A DNA stretch of 64,000 bases from Brevundimonas sp. LM2 (GTDB lineage Bacteria; Pseudomonadota; Alphaproteobacteria; Caulobacterales; Caulobacteraceae): NCBI RefSeq assembly GCF_002002865.1, contig NZ_CP019508.1:2708501-2772500 (forward strand), in the 5' to 3' direction. The notes under the pieces were generated by a model that saw only the letters and a program-made list of their open reading frames with translations, had not been told where the DNA came from and did no database searches. Positions 62,890-64,000 of this stretch are shown here, piece after piece (within the stretch, counting starts at the first letter, position 1; the number at the start of each line of letters is the position of its first letter). The position numbers were made by a program, and so were the translations under genes.

Positions 62890-64000
62890 CTAACGGATCG
62901 TCCAGACCAGGCGAACGCCCGCGATCAGGATGGGGTCGCGGTCGCGCTCGCCGCCCGGATGATGGATCCACTGCAGGTCGGGCTGGATCGTGAAGGGCCC
63001 CAGGGTGTCGGCATAGGTCAGTTCGATGCCGCTCTCCGCCGTGGCGAAGGGGGTGCCCGCGTCGATCGCGTTGGCGCGGGCCTTGTCGGACAGAAGGCCC
63101 TGATGCATGCCCAGCGACAGGGCGCTGTCGGGCCGGCCCGAAACGACCGAGTCCAGCCGCAGACCGGCCTGCCAGCCCCCTTCGAAGTCGGTGGTGTCGC
63201 CGTCCGACACGCCGAAGCGGCCGAAGGCCGCCAGGGTGCCGCCCCCCGATAGGGTCAGGACCGTGCCCTCGGCGAGCAGATAGGCGCCCTGGGCGCGGCT
63301 GCGTGCGGGGTCGCCCGAGAGAGAAAGGCGGCGGATGTCCTCCTGGGTCTCGCCATAGCGCCAGACCCCGGCGGCGATCCGCACCGGGCCCGACCGGCCC
63401 GCCTCGGCCAGGTAGAGGATTCCGTCGTCGAGCGTCGCATCGACGCCATCGACGTCCCCGATCGTTCCCGCCCGGGCATTGACCGCAGCGACCTGGACAT
63501 AGGTAGTTTCGGGTGTCCCGATGCGCAGACGCATTGCGAGCGACGTCGAAGGGAAAATCGCGGGCCCGTTCGGCCCGGTCGACGCCAGCTCCGATCCGAT
63601 GCCGAACGGCGGAGACAGCAGGAGATCCGACGCGCCCGTGGCATAGAACTCGCCATTGACGTCATACAAGCCCGCCAACACCGAAGCCCGACCGCCGGCA
63701 AAAGCCGTCTCGACCCAGGCCTCGTACAACCGCACGCCCTGGGCGGCGACCTCGATATTGTCATACCCCTGCAGGGTGCCGCCCACCGCGTTCGGCTCAC
63801 CGCCGTGATTGGCCAGCAGGCTGATATGCGCGCGCGTGCCGGCCCAGCCGAACTGTCGTTCCAGGTCGCCGTCGAGCCCGACCGAGAGATCGTCGAGATA
63901 GCGCCCGGCACGCGGCGCGTCTCCGGCCACCACCCCGATCACATCGGCGGTATAGGCGGCCTGCCAGACCCAGGCCGGATCGGTGGTCGCGTCCTGGCTC
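62890..64000 (-). CDS. OprB-like carbohydrate-selective porin, 5' end outside window
   Basis: About 370 residues are visible; the frame is open to the window edge, and codons before the GTG at 63942 continue the protein (DATTDPAWVWQAAYTADVIG). Landmarks are LDDLSVGLDGDLERQFGWAG, GLYDVNGEFYATGASDLLL, FPSTSLAMRLRIG, ELTYADTLGPFTIQPDLQWI, HHPGG and the C-terminal strand ILIAGVRLVWTI. This is the OprB/sugar porin pattern of outer-membrane barrels. Signal peptide and start lie beyond 64000. Confidence 0.88.
   Translation of the reverse strand, partial: SQDATTDPAWVWQAAYTADVIGVVAGDAPRAGRYLDDLSVGLDGDLERQFGWAGTRAHISLLANHGGEPNAVGGTLQGYDNIEVAAQGVRLYEAWVETAFAGGRASVLAGLYDVNGEFYATGASDLLLSPPFGIGSELASTGPNGPAIFPSTSLAMRLRIGTPETTYVQVAAVNARAGTIGDVDGVDATLDDGILYLAEAGRSGPVRIAAGVWRYGETQEDIRRLSLSGDPARSRAQGAYLLAEGTVLTLSGGGTLAAFGRFGVSDGDTTDFEGGWQAGLRLDSVVSGRPDSALSLGMHQGLLSDKARANAIDAGTPFATAESGIELTYADTLGPFTIQPDLQWIHHPGGERDRDPILIAGVRLVWTIR

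Overview
The window is GC-rich, almost fully coding DNA from an alphaproteobacterium. It very probably comes from the Caulobacteraceae, with a Brevundimonas-like genus as the best guess. The reasons are a CcrM-type GANTC methyltransferase of Caulobacter length and N-terminus, a chemotaxis operon in the order known from Caulobacter che cluster 1 (mcp-cheX-cheY-cheA-cheW-cheR-cheB-cheY-cheD-cheU-cheY-cheE), the mur/ddl/fts/lpxC division cluster, an F1-ATPase zeta inhibitor gene, and smc downstream of mutY/dciA and two dsbA genes. The organism call is inference; no marker rRNA gene is present.

Layout. 1-8.7 kb: the 5' part of gcvT behind a tandem glycine riboswitch, an HSL-type esterase, a vapB-vapC-adenine deaminase operon, a NYN-domain protein, argS behind a small exported protein, and ispH. 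8.9-14.2 kb: a signalling island with a lone receiver, a membrane hybrid histidine kinase, a FixL/FixJ-like pair and a TorF-like outer-membrane protein. Its intergenic gaps share a CTAGG-ATTAG-type motif. 14.2-24.1 kb: the chemotaxis operon, with start/stop overlaps at many junctions. 24.2-26.4 kb: a low-complexity lipoprotein, tRNA-Leu(UAA) and an M28 peptidase.

26.4-35.4 kb (minus strand): murC, a GFA-family zinc protein, murB, ddl, ftsQ, ftsA, ftsZ and lpxC. They make and export cell-wall and outer-membrane precursors and drive division. ccrM diverges from murC. 36.7-40.0 kb: a GT4 glycosyltransferase and a glycogen-debranching-type hydrolase. 40.3-46.0 kb: BrnT/BrnA, mutY and dciA (divergent, with a palindromic repeat filling their gap), two small membrane proteins, a gene-free repeat-bearing stretch, and two DsbA-like thiol oxidoreductases.

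46.0-64.0 kb: smc, a REP-bounded DUF559 nuclease cassette, an MscS channel, ETF-QO, a family-4-type UDG, a soluble lytic transglycosylase, a GST-like protein, purB, a second glycosylase, a fasciclin lipoprotein, the zeta inhibitor, then purC / 71-aa ORF / VapD / purS with overlapping ends, a PEBP-family protein and the 3' part of an OprB-like porin gene.

Most genes are conserved housekeeping genes. The most unusual items are (i) the 512-bp DUF559 nuclease cassette bounded by 56-bp inverted repeats that differ at one base, (ii) a VapD-like Cas2-fold protein with a small partner translationally coupled inside the purC-purS run, (iii) a VapBC module coupled to adenine deaminase, and (iv) the shared motif in the FixLJ-like signalling island.
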